The notes below the pieces were generated by a model. That model worked only from the letters and a program-made list of their open reading frames with translations. It did no database searches and was not told the DNA's origin. Position numbers and translations under genes: made by a program. A stretch of DNA of 64,000 nt from NCBI GenBank assembly GCA_034769895.1, contig CM068373.1:195838134-195902133 (forward strand), given 5' to 3'. Positions 1-10,661 of the stretch are shown here, piece after piece. This DNA comes from Magicicada septendecula (Eukaryota; Arthropoda; Insecta; Hemiptera; Cicadidae). Position 1 is the stretch's first letter; the number at the start of each line of letters is the position of its first letter.

Positions 1-3000
1 GGTAGAAATTAGAGAGAGTTTGGGGGTTTGTTTCTCCTCCGCAGAGCATTCAGGAAACGACAGATTAGAAGGTAAGAAAGGTGAAAAAAATTGGGCTCAG
101 AAGATTGAGACAGACAAGTGGGACCATGCCACCAAAGCGAACAATCGCGCAAAACGTCGGGGTGACATCCCCTAGAAATGATATCAGCAGGATTATGTTG
201 CGAATTGATATGATGCCATGTGTAGGTTTCAGTGAGACGCTGAATCTCAGCAACACGATTAGCGACGTAGGTCTTCCACCTAGAAGACTGGGCATGAATC
301 CAGTAAAGGGATACCATGGAGTCAGAGTACAGGTGAACGCTATTGATAAAGGAATGAAGAGCAGGGGTGACTTTGAATAAAAGTCGCGATAACAACAAGC
401 AAGCACAGAGTTCAATGCGGGGTAATGACACCTGTCGTAGTGGAGCCACGCGAGATTTAGAACACAAAAGTGACAAGAAACCGATGAATCTTGATAAATG
501 ACTCTAACGTAAACACAACACCCATAGCCCCATTCAGAAGCATCCGCAAACCCATGTAATTCAACTATCTTTGCCTTGGACTTGCTGCGAATAGAGCGTG
601 GGACAATAATTTTACCAATTAGATATAACTTATCGCATAATGAACGCCAATACAAATATAATTGCTCAGAAATTGGCTCATCCCAACCAAGATTGCACAG
701 CCACAGTTGCTGCATAAACTGTTTATAAAGAACAACAATTGGACCGACGAGTCCGAGTGGGTCGTAGATGCCCGCGATAATCGACAGGATTTTCCGCTTA
801 GAGATGCTTGACTCAACTGGAAATGACTTGATGTCAAACAAAAATGAATCTGTAGAGTTGTTCCAAAGAATGCCCAACGTACGCACATTGCTTTGTTTGT
901 TTAATGGGAGTGATAAATTATTATGATCCGTGACCACATTTGGTTCATTTGATGCCCATTTATGCAGAGTAAGGCCATATTGGCTCAACAACGTAGCCAA
1001 GTCAGATTTCAACTTGGTCAGATTAGAAATGGTGTCTGCACCGGTTAACAAATTATCGACATAGAAATGATTAATTATAGCTGAAGCAGCGTCAGGAAAA
1101 GCAGCTTCATGATCTTTACCAATCTGAATAAGGCAACGAGTGGCCAAAAACGAGGCACTAGCAGTACCGTATGTTACAGTTCGCAGTACAAAATGTTTAA
1201 ACTGTTCAAGGGGAGAATTACGCCACAGAATACGTTGATAATGACAATCCTTATCAGACACTAGAATTTGTCGATACATCTTCTCGATGTCGGCGATCAG
1301 AACATAGTTGTGTATGCGAAATCGCAAGAGAATAGAAAAAAGATCTTGTTGGACATTTGGGCCTACCAACAAAATATCATTGAGAGAAAGACCATTGGTA
1401 GTTTTGGCCGAGCCATCAAAAACGACGCGAAGTTTTGTCGTGGAACTAGAATGTTTAAAAATGGCATGGTGAGGCAAATAGTAGGTATTTGAAACCCTGG
1501 AATTAACAGAACAATCGTCGACAAGCGCCATGTGGCCAAGATCCCTATATTCTTGAATAAAGTTTGCGTATTCACGCGCAAGCTCAGAATCACGCATGAA
1601 ACGGCGTTCTAAACTTAAAAATCTCGCTTCAGCGGTAGCATAGGACTCACCCAACTGGGGATTGTCAGACTCGAATGGTAATGAGACAACGAACCTACCC
1701 TCATCATTGCGATGAGTGGACTTAACAAAATGTTCCTCACAAACTGAATCGTTACTAATGGGTGCATTATCAAGGATGGTTTCGGTCTCCCAAAATTTCT
1801 CAAGAGACACTAAAATTTGACTGTCGTTGTTTCTTGCCAAAAACGAAACAGCAGGTCCCTTAGAACGGCAATGTTTGGGCAGATTGCCTGCTAGAATGTA
1901 GCCTAACTTTGTTTCTTGTATAATAGGAAAGTTAGGACCACGTACATATTTGTTAGCTAAAATCAAGTCTAAATAAAATTGTGCTCCTAAAAGTATATCT
2001 ATGTCAGCTGATACGTTGAAATGTGGGTCAGCGAGGAAAACGTTATCTGGGATATTAAAATGATTTATGTCGAAAGATTGTGCTGGCAGTTTATGAGTCA
2101 ATGCAGATAAGACTGCACACGTAGCGTCAAAGCTGAACCTTTGATAGCGAGAAATAATACGAATAGATGCCAAATTAGTGGCACAACATGTCGCATTATT
2201 AATACCTGTAATCGGTATATTAGATTCAGTCAAGTTAAGTTGCAATTTTTTAGCAAATGATTCAGTACAAAAGTTTACTTGTGACCCGGCATCTAATAAA
2301 ATTCTTGCAAGCTGTCTGTTACCAGCCCGGTCGATGACGAACACGACTGCTGTCGACAAAAGAACATTGTTTGCTGACTGGAGCTTAAATGAACAATAAT
2401 TGCTACTGCTGGCAGAACCTTGTTTTGACACATTATTTATGTGCAGCAATATATGGTGTCGTTTTGAACAGATCTTACATGATTGTTTGGTCTTACAATT
2501 AGGTGAAAAATGATCTGGTCTTAAACAATTAGTACAGCATTTATGCTTTAATATAAATTGCCCTCGTTCTGATATGCTTAATTCACGAAATTTGTCACAC
2601 ATGTAAATTGGGTGACTGGCCTTGCAGCATGGGCATAAATATTTATTTAAAGTTGAATGATAACTCTTAAATGCAGTGCTGCCAGCAGAGTTTCGTAATT
2701 TATGTTTTTCAGACTTATTATTAAACCTTAAAGTCGGCTTGTTGAGCTGCTGTCCTGCATCTATCGGTAATGTATTTTCTAATAATTGTCTAGGTGCGTT
2801 TAAAAACTGTGTAAAGCTCTGAAAGTTAGGAGGATTATCGGGATCTATAGACTCCTTCCATAATTTAAACGTGGAATGGTCAAGTTTTGCTGACAATAGT
2901 TGTACAGTAATGAGTTCAAATGAATCCACTGACAGTTGCATAGCTGCCAGCGAATTGACTGAAGACGTTATTGTATTTATAAATTCTGCTAAGCTTTGTA

Positions 3001-3637
3001 CAGAGTCTTTGATTGTAGACTTTACTTCTAGCAAATTTTGAATATAATATTTCGCTAATATGAATTTGTTATCATATCTAGCGGACAGCAAACTCAACGC
3101 TATTGAATAGTTCTCATTACAAATAGGTAAGGCCTTAATTAGATCTACTGGCTTATTTTTGAGAGATGAATACAAATAATGTAGTTTTTGCACTGAAGTT
3201 AGATCAGATCTGGCATGTACCATGTCCAGAAATATTGAATAAAAGTGCTGCCATTCTAAAATGTTGCCTGTGAAGCAGGGAAAACTTATAGGTTGTAATT
3301 GCACATTGCTAGTTAATACTTGAGATCTAGTCTGAACGTTGAAAGTTTCTATTAATTGCAAGATGTTAGCTTCGGTTGAATATAAAAGTTCTTCAACCTC
3401 AATTCTGTCTTCTTGAGCAGCGTTTATGTCCTTAGAAATTAATTCAATTTCAGACTGTACCTCATCATATTTTGTTGCTAAACTTTTTAGACTTTCCAAT
3501 CTAACAGTTAAAAAATGTTTAATGTTACTGTTTTTATCAAAATTAATTATAGCAGAATTGATTCGCACTATGGCAGACTTTAAGCCGCCTCTCTTTCTAA
3601 CCAACACCTTGAGGCCTTCTTCCGCCATTCTACGCAC
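1..3637 (-). pseudogene. gag-pol polyprotein of BEL copy 1 (partial, one frameshift)
   Basis: The best preserved gag-pol frame of the array, starting at the ATG at 3637 (MRRMAEEGLKV). Gag spans about residues 1-400 and ends in cysteine/histidine knuckles typical of BEL (CPCC around 336, CCTNCLRPDH around 368, CKIC at 387-390, then HH). The retropepsin motif DAGS is at 449-452. RT follows with LIADIEK (Asp783) and an active-site box YVDN at 859-862 where BEL elements normally have YVDD. RNase H begins near GFADASEW (Asp1032). Unlike copies 2 and 3, residue 385 is Gln and not a stop, so gag and pol are one frame. Near position 469 one base is missing relative to the other copies, moving the rest of RNase H into another frame (9-476). 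Confidence 0.9.
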
Positions 3638-3901
3638 CTGTTAGTGACGTTGTTGATGTCGTACCTTGTGTGAGATGTCGTGGAGCGTCGAGGCCGTGGA
3701 ATAGATGGCAGATACACACGGACTAGATAGATGACTGCTCAATCTGGCGTGTAGGCGTTAACACATGGATGGTCTTGTAGTGGTGTTGTCACGAGGCTCA
3801 ATGGCGACGAAAGAAATGCTGAATAACTCCCGACACGGTCGGATCAGCGAACATGCTGAATCGCCCGTGATGGCCAGAAATTGAGGTGGAAAAAATGATA
3901 A

Positions 3902-4193
3902 AAGCATTTGAACATTGAAAAAACCACGTCGGTTAAAAAATGTTACATAGTAAATTGAGGCGCGAGTACGCGGCACTTCAAACTACATGAAATGTTGTAG
4001 GGCCTAAGGGCTACATAAATTGTCTCGATGACAAAAATAAAAATGAAAAAATGACAGGACGAAGCAGAGACGCGTTTACGTCCGCTGCCCGCCGACGTAC
4101 GTTGCACTGTGTTTTAGCCTGATCGCGATAAGCGTGAGGCAGAGCGTACAGATTAACCAACCTTTGAATATGAAATTACCACATTACTGTCCA
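3902..4193 (-). repeat. Truncated 5' LTR of BEL copy 1
   Basis: Matches the outer two thirds of the 5' LTRs at 14622-15045 and elsewhere. The deletion joins leader sequence to LTR at the shared bases AAGC, so microhomology-mediated loss is likely. Confidence 0.85.
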
Positions 4194-4401
4194 TGGCGTA
4201 TTAATCATGATTTTCATATTATTATAATATTTTTGTTTGTTTGTTTTAAATAATAAATGAAGCATATTACAATTCGTAAAAAGAGTTACTCTTATTATAA
4301 TTACACCTACACCCCAATTATTCATACACGTTGTTAGTAATGGTATACAGAGTGTATGAGTTAAATTAATGTACAAATTAAATTGCACAGAAGGGTTAAT
4401 G

Positions 4402-4540
4402 TGTTACATTTTGGCGTCCCAAAGCTCTTCAAATAAAAATTGAATTGTTACATTTTATCGCTTCCAACGTGGGGCTATTCAAACACAAACATAATATATA
4501 TTTAAAACGTTATACATTTTGTCGCCCATGAACGTGTGGC
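4402..4540 (+). other. Three serial PBS-like modules in U1 leader
   Basis: Each module begins with a GTTACATTTT-type stretch followed by a TGGCG- or TCGC-like core and a G-rich tail: 4402-4425 (TTTTGGCGTCCC), 4447-4476 (TTTTATCGCTTCCAACGTGGGG) with core varied, and 4509-4540 (TTTTGTCGCCC). TGGCGCCC is the start of tRNA-Lys type primer sites in many retroelements, from memory. The same set recurs at matching places in U2-U4. Confidence 0.55.
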
Positions 4541-4862
4541 ATGATCCCCACCATTTGATTATTAAAATTTTTTTTAGCTAAATGGTTGCTCTAAAAAAAA
4601 ATATAGGCGTGTTAAATGAAAAATATATTATATGTAATAATAATTATTTATATTAAACAGTAACTGTATGTTATGTTAATTGTTGTGTACTAAAACACAA
4701 CTAGCGCTCAACGAAAAAATATCATTGTAAAGTTGTAATTATAATATCAGTAGATATAAATACAAAAATAATAATAACGAAAGAATAAATAAAAATTAAT
4801 AAGTCGGTTCCATAAAAATAATATTCTTAAATATTATAAATAAATTTTTTTTATAATTCAGT

Positions 4863-5376
4863 ATGACGACTCCGGGAAACTTAGATATGGAGGTAAGTCG
4901 GAAAATGATGTGGGCCATGATGGATGAAATAAACACAAAACAGACAGAAAATTTAAATAAACAGACAGAAAATTTAAATGCTAGAATAGACGAACCAAAA
5001 GAATTAAATAAAAACCAAACAGAAAGTTTATAAAATAAATTAGAACAACGGACTGAAAATTTTAAACAAGACACGATAAAAATCACGGAGAGTAGAAGAA
5101 TTAACAGAAAAAATTGTTGATACAAATTTACGCATTGACACGATCACAGAAAATGTCTGTGGAATAATTGATAAACAAACGGAGCTAATATGTGAAAAGA
5201 TAATATGTGAAGAGTTCATAATAGTTGAAAATATGTTCGTAATTACTAACGATAATTATAAAGAAGTAATTAACGTTAAGGAAGAGAAGCAAATAAAGGT
5301 TAATAAAACGTACCTTATTAATAGCGATATCCCAATTGTGAGACACACACACACACTAGTAGGTCACATAAGATGA
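4863..5376 (+). pseudogene. Broken gag-like coiled-coil frame in U1
   Basis: ATG at 4863 opens a frame beginning MTTPGNLDMEVSRKMMW, rich in Gln, Asn, Glu and Lys with the repeat QTENLN twice, then an in-frame TAA at 5031-5033. The same frame stays open after the stop, and a shift near 5092 leads into another open frame to TGA at 5374. The make-up (short head, charged coiled coil) resembles the intact gag of the gypsy element at 48518, which is why I call it gag-like. No zinc knuckle or matrix fold can be recognised. It could also be a coiled-coil protein of other origin. Confidence 0.45.
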
Positions 5377-5566
5377 CACATGTGAAACACTTAAGGCACC
5401 ACACTTACGGAGATAAATATCACTGTAGGCCTAACGAGAAACGTAGTAAATTATCTATACAAAACTCTACGCAAACGTGTGATAAGTATGATGTTAGATA
5501 TACGCACGATAATTATAGTAACGATAATTATAACTGTAAGTATGAAACCTACAGAGGTTATCATAA

Positions 5567-5941
5567 AAGACGAACGAAAAACCGTCGACAGCTGTTCATA
5601 TAGGCTTCAAACGGACTGACCTTACACAATGCATTAGTGACGAGAGAATTTTGGAACGTGCTGAGAGAAGAGAGAGAGGTTATTCGTCGCAGCTAAGAAA
5701 CAAATTCTTGCCGTACAAACAGGTGAAGTACACAGTCAAAATGAACGTTCACACGGTAAGTACGCTCAAAAACGAGGGAGGACTACAATGGAATGTTGAC
5801 ACAAAGGAAACAATGTCCGGCACCTTGTCAAACAATATACGTCCGGTAGACGACGGACAATACAATTGTTATAATAGTGAGGGGTGTAAGATGGAACTAG
5901 ACACTGAACTCAGAACTCAATACCCGAATGAAAATAAATAA
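5567..5941 (+). CDS. Unknown frame in U1 (124 codons open, no clear start)
   Basis: Open from a TAA at 5564-5566 to the stop at 5939-5941; the first ATG lies well inside (MNVHTV). The product would be hydrophilic and contain RGYSSQLRNKFLPYKQV and DDGQYNCYNSEGC. I do not recognise it. The exact same length and frame survive in U2 (16412-16786) and U3 (27255-27629), while the frame just before it (5373-5603 in U1) is changed by indels between units. A position after a gag-like frame would suit the end of gag or an accessory protein; this is a guess. Confidence 0.35.
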   Translation, partial: KTNEKPSTAVHIGFKRTDLTQCISDERILERAERRERGYSSQLRNKFLPYKQVKYTVKMNVHTVSTLKNEGGLQWNVDTKETMSGTLSNNIRPVDDGQYNCYNSEGCKMELDTELRTQYPNENK

Positions 5942-7653
5942 TTATTTTAAATGAAAAAATATTATTATTAATTACTAACAATAAGAAATAATATGTGTAA
6001 AAAGATAAGAGTATAATTAAGAAATGTTATTTATTAAGGTTATGATAGCAAATAAAAAAAAAATTAGTGGAAAGAAATAAGGAATTGAATAATAAAGAAT
6101 GTTATGCTAAATAAAAGTATATTCAAAGAAAGTTAGGAAATGTGTTATACATGGCAAGGTATGAAATGTGTAAAGAAATATGTAAGAAATGATAAGGAAT
6201 GTTATTATTGATGTCTTATTAATATGGAGAAATGTTTAAAATGAGCAATCAATGCTATAATTGTCAGAACGGCTGATCAAGCGAAAACTTCAAACTTAAT
6301 GGAGATACAACAATGGACACAGAAGAAAGCGAGAGTGAAACGTCAAAGGGCAGAGACTACTTAGGATTAAGGACTTCGAGAAAAATATCGTTGTTTTCTA
6401 AGACAGTTCCTCTGTAACCCATCATGTGACACACTACAAAGCTAAAAGAGTATTCTGTTACGAAGTGTATGTCAAGGTAAGAATGAAGGAAATTATTAGC
6501 GATCAGAAAGGTAATGTTAAAGAAATGTAATAGAAGGTAATGAAGGTTAATGTAGTATATAAGTAATTTAAGAAAGTTTAAGAAAGATAAAGAATATTCA
6601 TGTAAGAAATGGCTTAAGGAACAAAGGTAGGAATGTATAATTAAGATAATGTAAAATTTCAGATTGAAGAATGGCATAATATGTTAAGATGCAAAATGTT
6701 TATCAGTGCAAGAATGCAAGTTCATGTAGAAGTTTTTATACGTAAGAAAGTTTTACACATAAAAATAACTAGGCCATTGGAAGGAGGTGGAAGGGGAACA
6801 ATGAAAGGAGCAACTACGCTTACGCATTGTTATTAACTCGTAGGGAGAGGAGATAGAAACTAGACTTGTACCCTCCAACTAAGGGAACTTGAACAATTAA
6901 TATTCATTATCATGGTTAGTAATGTATAAATACAAATAAAAAAAGAAAAAATTTTTGTATACAAGTAATATGAAATATAAGAAGTAGAAGATGTCTAATG
7001 ATAGAAAAAATATTTTAATAAATAAATTTATTAAACATTTTTTTTCCAAGTAGAGGAATAATGCGACAATACAAGCAAAGGCTGTAATGCGCATACATAA
7101 TATATTGTAAATATTTTAGTTAATTTCAATAATATATAATAGACGAGCAGGTGTGAGATTGGAAGCTGGTTTTCAAGCAGGAACCAACAGGCAAACATCA
7201 CGCGATTACCACTGCATGTGTGTATACAAGGAAATAATGTGTGTGCGTGAAGCCTGTCTGATCCTGAAAGTTGCAATCTCACCCCTCAAGTAAATGACAA
7301 ATTAAGAAAATATTTATTTTTAAGAAAACCATAAATGTTAGTGAGAAGGAAAACACTTCTAAAAATATGTAAAAATCGGACACGAGTGCAGTGCGAATTG
7401 TACGTAATTCGGACAATCAGTGCGATTTTTAATGCATCATAATTATACTAGTAGTGTGAGCATCATGATAATTGCACATCTCATAAGTCATTAAATGAGA
7501 TGCTATTTTATCGACGTGAAATCAGCGTTAAACAGTGCGATTGGCAAAAAAGTGCAATTATGTGAAATGAGGCGAGAGTGGGGGTCTGTCACACGATGTT
7601 TCGAATGTCGACAGGCTGATTCCTGAATCGACAGGTGCAGTTTTCTGTGTGGA

Positions 7654-7848
7654 TATAAATAGAAGCCCAGGAGAGCTAATCGCTCTCTCTTAACAAACCA
7701 TAGTCGCGGCGGTACGCTATGCCGGTCCGGGACGCGAATTTTTAAACTATTTTGGACGAAGTTAGATTTAAAATCTAACATCAGTACAATTTTGTAACTG
7801 AACTTAAAAAGTATCACGGTAATGTTTTTTTTAATTTGAAGTAATAAA
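7654..7848 (+). promoter_or_regulatory. TATA box and polyadenylation signal in U1 LTR-like region
   Basis: TATAAAT at 7654-7660 is followed 20-30 bases on by a CT-rich start-like stretch (CGCTCTCTCT, 7681-7690), and AATAAA lies at 7843-7848. This order is that of U3-R in an LTR. All four U units keep it (18492, 29338, 39381). Confidence 0.5.
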
Positions 7849-8646
7849 AACAATAATAAGAAAATACCGTAACGAAGAAATCGTCGGACGTCAACAAGCA
7901 GTCGACATCTAAGAACATCAACTCCTGACAGAGTACGAAAGCACGACTAGCAGAGGAAGGAGATGCAGAGGACTGGAGACGTTTCTATAATAACGGCTGC
8001 AGATCCAGAGTAACATGTCATCATAGTCTACAGCAGTCAATGTACCGTGGAGGACGAGAGACGAGAGGACGAGCAGTGAGGACAAGAGGACATCCAGGAG
8101 GAGAAGACCGAAGGAATCACTGGAGGACATGGGACAACTCTACGGAAATTAAGGTGACGAAAAACCAATACATAATTTTCAAAGAGAAAGACATTGAGAG
8201 ACTCTAAAGTCAAAACAATTTTTGTAAACATAAATATTAAGCATGTAGATATAAATAAAATCCAATGTAATTAATATGTAATCAAAAAGGTTATTTAATT
8301 ATTTTTCGTAATGAACATAACGTAGAGTCATTGAAATTAGTAATTGAATTATTTAACTTTTCTTGATAAAAGCACATAACATAGAGTCATTTATAGTAAT
8401 CAATTAAATGTGTTAAAATGATTTTTTTTAAAGCCATACAAAGGTATTAAGAAAGATAGATTAAGAATGCAGTAATAACTTTTAAATAAGCACACATTTA
8501 GATTGAGCAAGCAAGAAACATTATCATATAGACGAAAAGTATATATACGATAAGTAATATAATATTTAGAATTTAAGATATGTTTGTAATGTTGACACGA
8601 ATAGTAAAGACACTTTGAAACCATAGATAATGAAGATCACATGGCG

Positions 8647-9025
8647 TGTTAGGAAGTTAATGTTTTAAATGTATTTGCCAGGATACAGAAAATAATGAGG
8701 AGCGTGGACTGTATTTTATTACATTTATTAATGTTTCGTTACAATTTAATTTGAATTGTAAGATTGGCTAAGTCTGATAAGCATTTGAACTTTGAAAAAC
8801 CACGTCGGTTAAAAAATGTTACATAGTAAATTGAGGCGCGGGTACGCGGCACTCCAAGGTACATGAAATGTTGTAGGGCCTAAGGCCTACATAAATTGTC
8901 TCGACGACAAAAATAAAAATGAAAAAATGACAGGACGAAGCAGAGACGCGTTTACGTCCGCTGCCCGCCGACGAAGTTGCACTGTGTTTTAGCCTGATCG
9001 CGATAAGCGTGAGGCAGAGCGTACA
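8647..9025 (-). repeat. 3' LTR of BEL copy 2
   Basis: On the plus strand it starts TGTTAGGAAG and ends GCGTACA, so in element orientation it runs TG...CA. It differs from the 5' LTR of the same copy at about ten places and lacks the 43 bp that the 5' LTR carries at its outer end. The following GATTA (9026-9030) is also shared with the 5' LTR. Confidence 0.85.
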
Positions 9026-9168
9026 GATTAGCCTCAATACAATGGTGCTTACCTCAATGTAAAAACAAAGGTGCTTATAACTAACAAAATCTTCTTAGAA
9101 CATTTGATTTAACACATGTTTGACAAGTACATACATTTAATTTTAAAGGAAAATAAACTCTTTTTTTT

Positions 9169-10054
9169 ACTGTTCGTCTCTCGCAGGCACCAAACATAAC
9201 TTATGAATTGGTCTGCGATAGGTGCCAGTAGGCGTACGAACGTCAACTACTTTAATTAAGTTGTCTGGGCCGGGAAATGTGGCGGTAATTACCCTAAATT
9301 TTTATGCTAATGGAGGCAAGTTATCCTCGATCAGCAAAACCAGGTCACCAATGGAAACGTTTTTCTTTGCGAATTTCCATTTGTGACGTTGTTGCAATTG
9401 GTGTAAGTAGTCACGAGACCAAGATTTCCAAATGACTTGGACAAACTTCTGGAGAAGTTGCCAACGTCCAAGACGAGAGATGGGAACGTAAGATAAGTCA
9501 GGATCGGGTATTGCCATTAATGGTGCGCAAATTAAAAAATGGCCAGGGGTAAGTGGCACTGGATCGTTTACATCCGATGAAACGGCAAATAATGGACGTG
9601 AGTTTAGACAGGCCTCTACCTGAGACAAAACCGTAGTAAACTCCTCGAAAGTGAGTATGGACTTGCCGACCACGCGGCGCAAATGATACTTTAAACTCTT
9701 TATACCGCTCTCCCAAAGACCACCAAAATGAGGTGACGAGGGTGGAATAAATGACCACCTAATACCATGAGAGGTCGTAAAGGAATGGATTGATGAGGTG
9801 GCATCCTTATTATGCCAAAGATTGTAAAGATCATGCAAAACGTTGCGGGCCTTCCTACAGTTCGTGCCATTATCAGAATATAACTGGCTGGGTATGCCCC
9901 TACGGGCCATGAAGCGCCGTAAGGCAGCTATAAACGCATTGGCCGTAAGGTCGGAAACCAATTCCAAATGAATGGCCCTGGTGGCTAAGCAAATGAACAA
10001 AGATACGTAGGATTTTGACAGAGTCCTAGATCTCTGCCCGCCATGACGAATCAT
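9169..10054 (-). pseudogene. Integrase core and C-terminus of BEL copy 2
   Basis: The frame from 10054 encodes the DDE integrase core: ICLATRAIHLELVSDLT, YSDNGTN (Asp61) and SPHFGGLWESG (Glu115). The first catalytic Asp lies just upstream in the same frame (VDYGGPF), before the first ATG. A TAA at 9302-9304 interrupts it, but the frame stays open to about 9169 and encodes a normal BEL tail (VRTPTGTYRRP, HKLCLVP). Copies 3 and 4 have TAG at this codon, so a single-base TGG to TAG change, later TAA here, explains it. A frameshift near 10110 separates it from the zinc-binding part. Confidence 0.85.
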
Positions 10055-10620
10055 GAAGGGACCACCATAATCAACTGCGCAGAATAGAAACGGCCGTGAA
10101 GGAGTAACCCTAGGAGGCTTTGAACCTGATGTTTGGTGTTAAATCTGAGACACTTGACGCATCTACGAATGATGGAACGAATGACTATCTTGGCGTTAAT
10201 GATCCACCAACGTTGACGAAGTGAATGATGGACAAGTTGAGCACCAGCGTGGAGTAGAAGAATATGCTCGCACTCGATTATAAGGCGAGTGATGTGAGCC
10301 GATGGATGCAAGACAATAGGATGCTTATTGTCATAGGGTAGTTGCGACTGCTGTAAGCGTCCGCCGACACGTATGGCGCCAAACTCATCAAGAAACGGGT
10401 CCAGAGAAGACAACTTACTCCTAATAAAGACAGAAGACCCATTACGAAGGCAATTAAGCTCAGCAGCGAAGTGGATGGACTGGGATTGCTTTATGAAGAA
10501 ATTAAGAGTAGAATGAATTTCGACGGGGGTAAGAACACCCGAGATTTTCTCAGCCCTAGAGGGTCTAGTATTTTTGATGAATCGAAAGCAATAAGCGTAT
10601 ACGCGAGTCAGACGGTGCAA
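10051..10620 (-). pseudogene. Integrase N-terminal zinc-binding part of BEL copy 2
   Basis: Encodes the region between RNase H and the integrase core: VIRVGGRLQQ-like segment (here AIRVGGRLQQ), YDNKHPIVL, and an HHCC-type zinc finger (ECEHILLLHAG then RRCVKCLRF). The ATG at 10620 is only the first in frame: the frame is open upstream and joins RNase H after a one-base shift near 10665. At its end the frame shifts again and reads out of register to a stop at 10051. Both shifts occur identically in copies 3 and 4. Confidence 0.82.
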
Positions 10621-10661
10621 TGAAGAAAAGTCCTTTGAAAGATCAATAGGTAGGGTAGAAA

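Larger units (their letters stand above)
1..4193 (-). mobile_element. BEL/Pao retrotransposon copy 1 (left part outside window)
   Basis: Holds gag, protease, RT and RNase H on the minus strand; the integrase end and 3' LTR lie left of the window. Its 5' side has lost about 189 bp compared with the other copies, taking the primer-binding site and the inner third of the 5' LTR. The right end is followed by TGGCG at 4194-4198, the target duplication seen beside every copy. Confidence 0.93.
4194..8646 (+). repeat. U unit 1: cut-down gypsy-like LTR element, BEL-interrupted
   Basis: In plus orientation it holds the end of an LTR-like region, three PBS-like modules (4402-4540), a broken gag-like frame (4863-5376), an unknown frame (5567-5941), about 1.7 kb of AT-rich sequence with no gene I can see, a purine-rich stretch at 6779-6800 that could be a polypurine tract, and a TATA/polyadenylation block (7654-7848). 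No RT, integrase or protease was found, so it would be non-autonomous. In tandem the LTR 5' boundary cannot be fixed from this window. The BEL sits in what would be the U5 part of the LTR. That U is an LTR element is inferred from the order of parts, not from a protein match. Confidence 0.65.

Noticed and set aside
5342-5357. CA dinucleotide run in U1
   Set aside because: Short; its length change between units is ordinary slippage.
7918-8231. Leu/Ser-rich minus-strand frames in U1, repeated in other units
   Set aside because: They oppose a GA-rich plus-strand stretch in the LTR-like region and have no motif; composition explains them.
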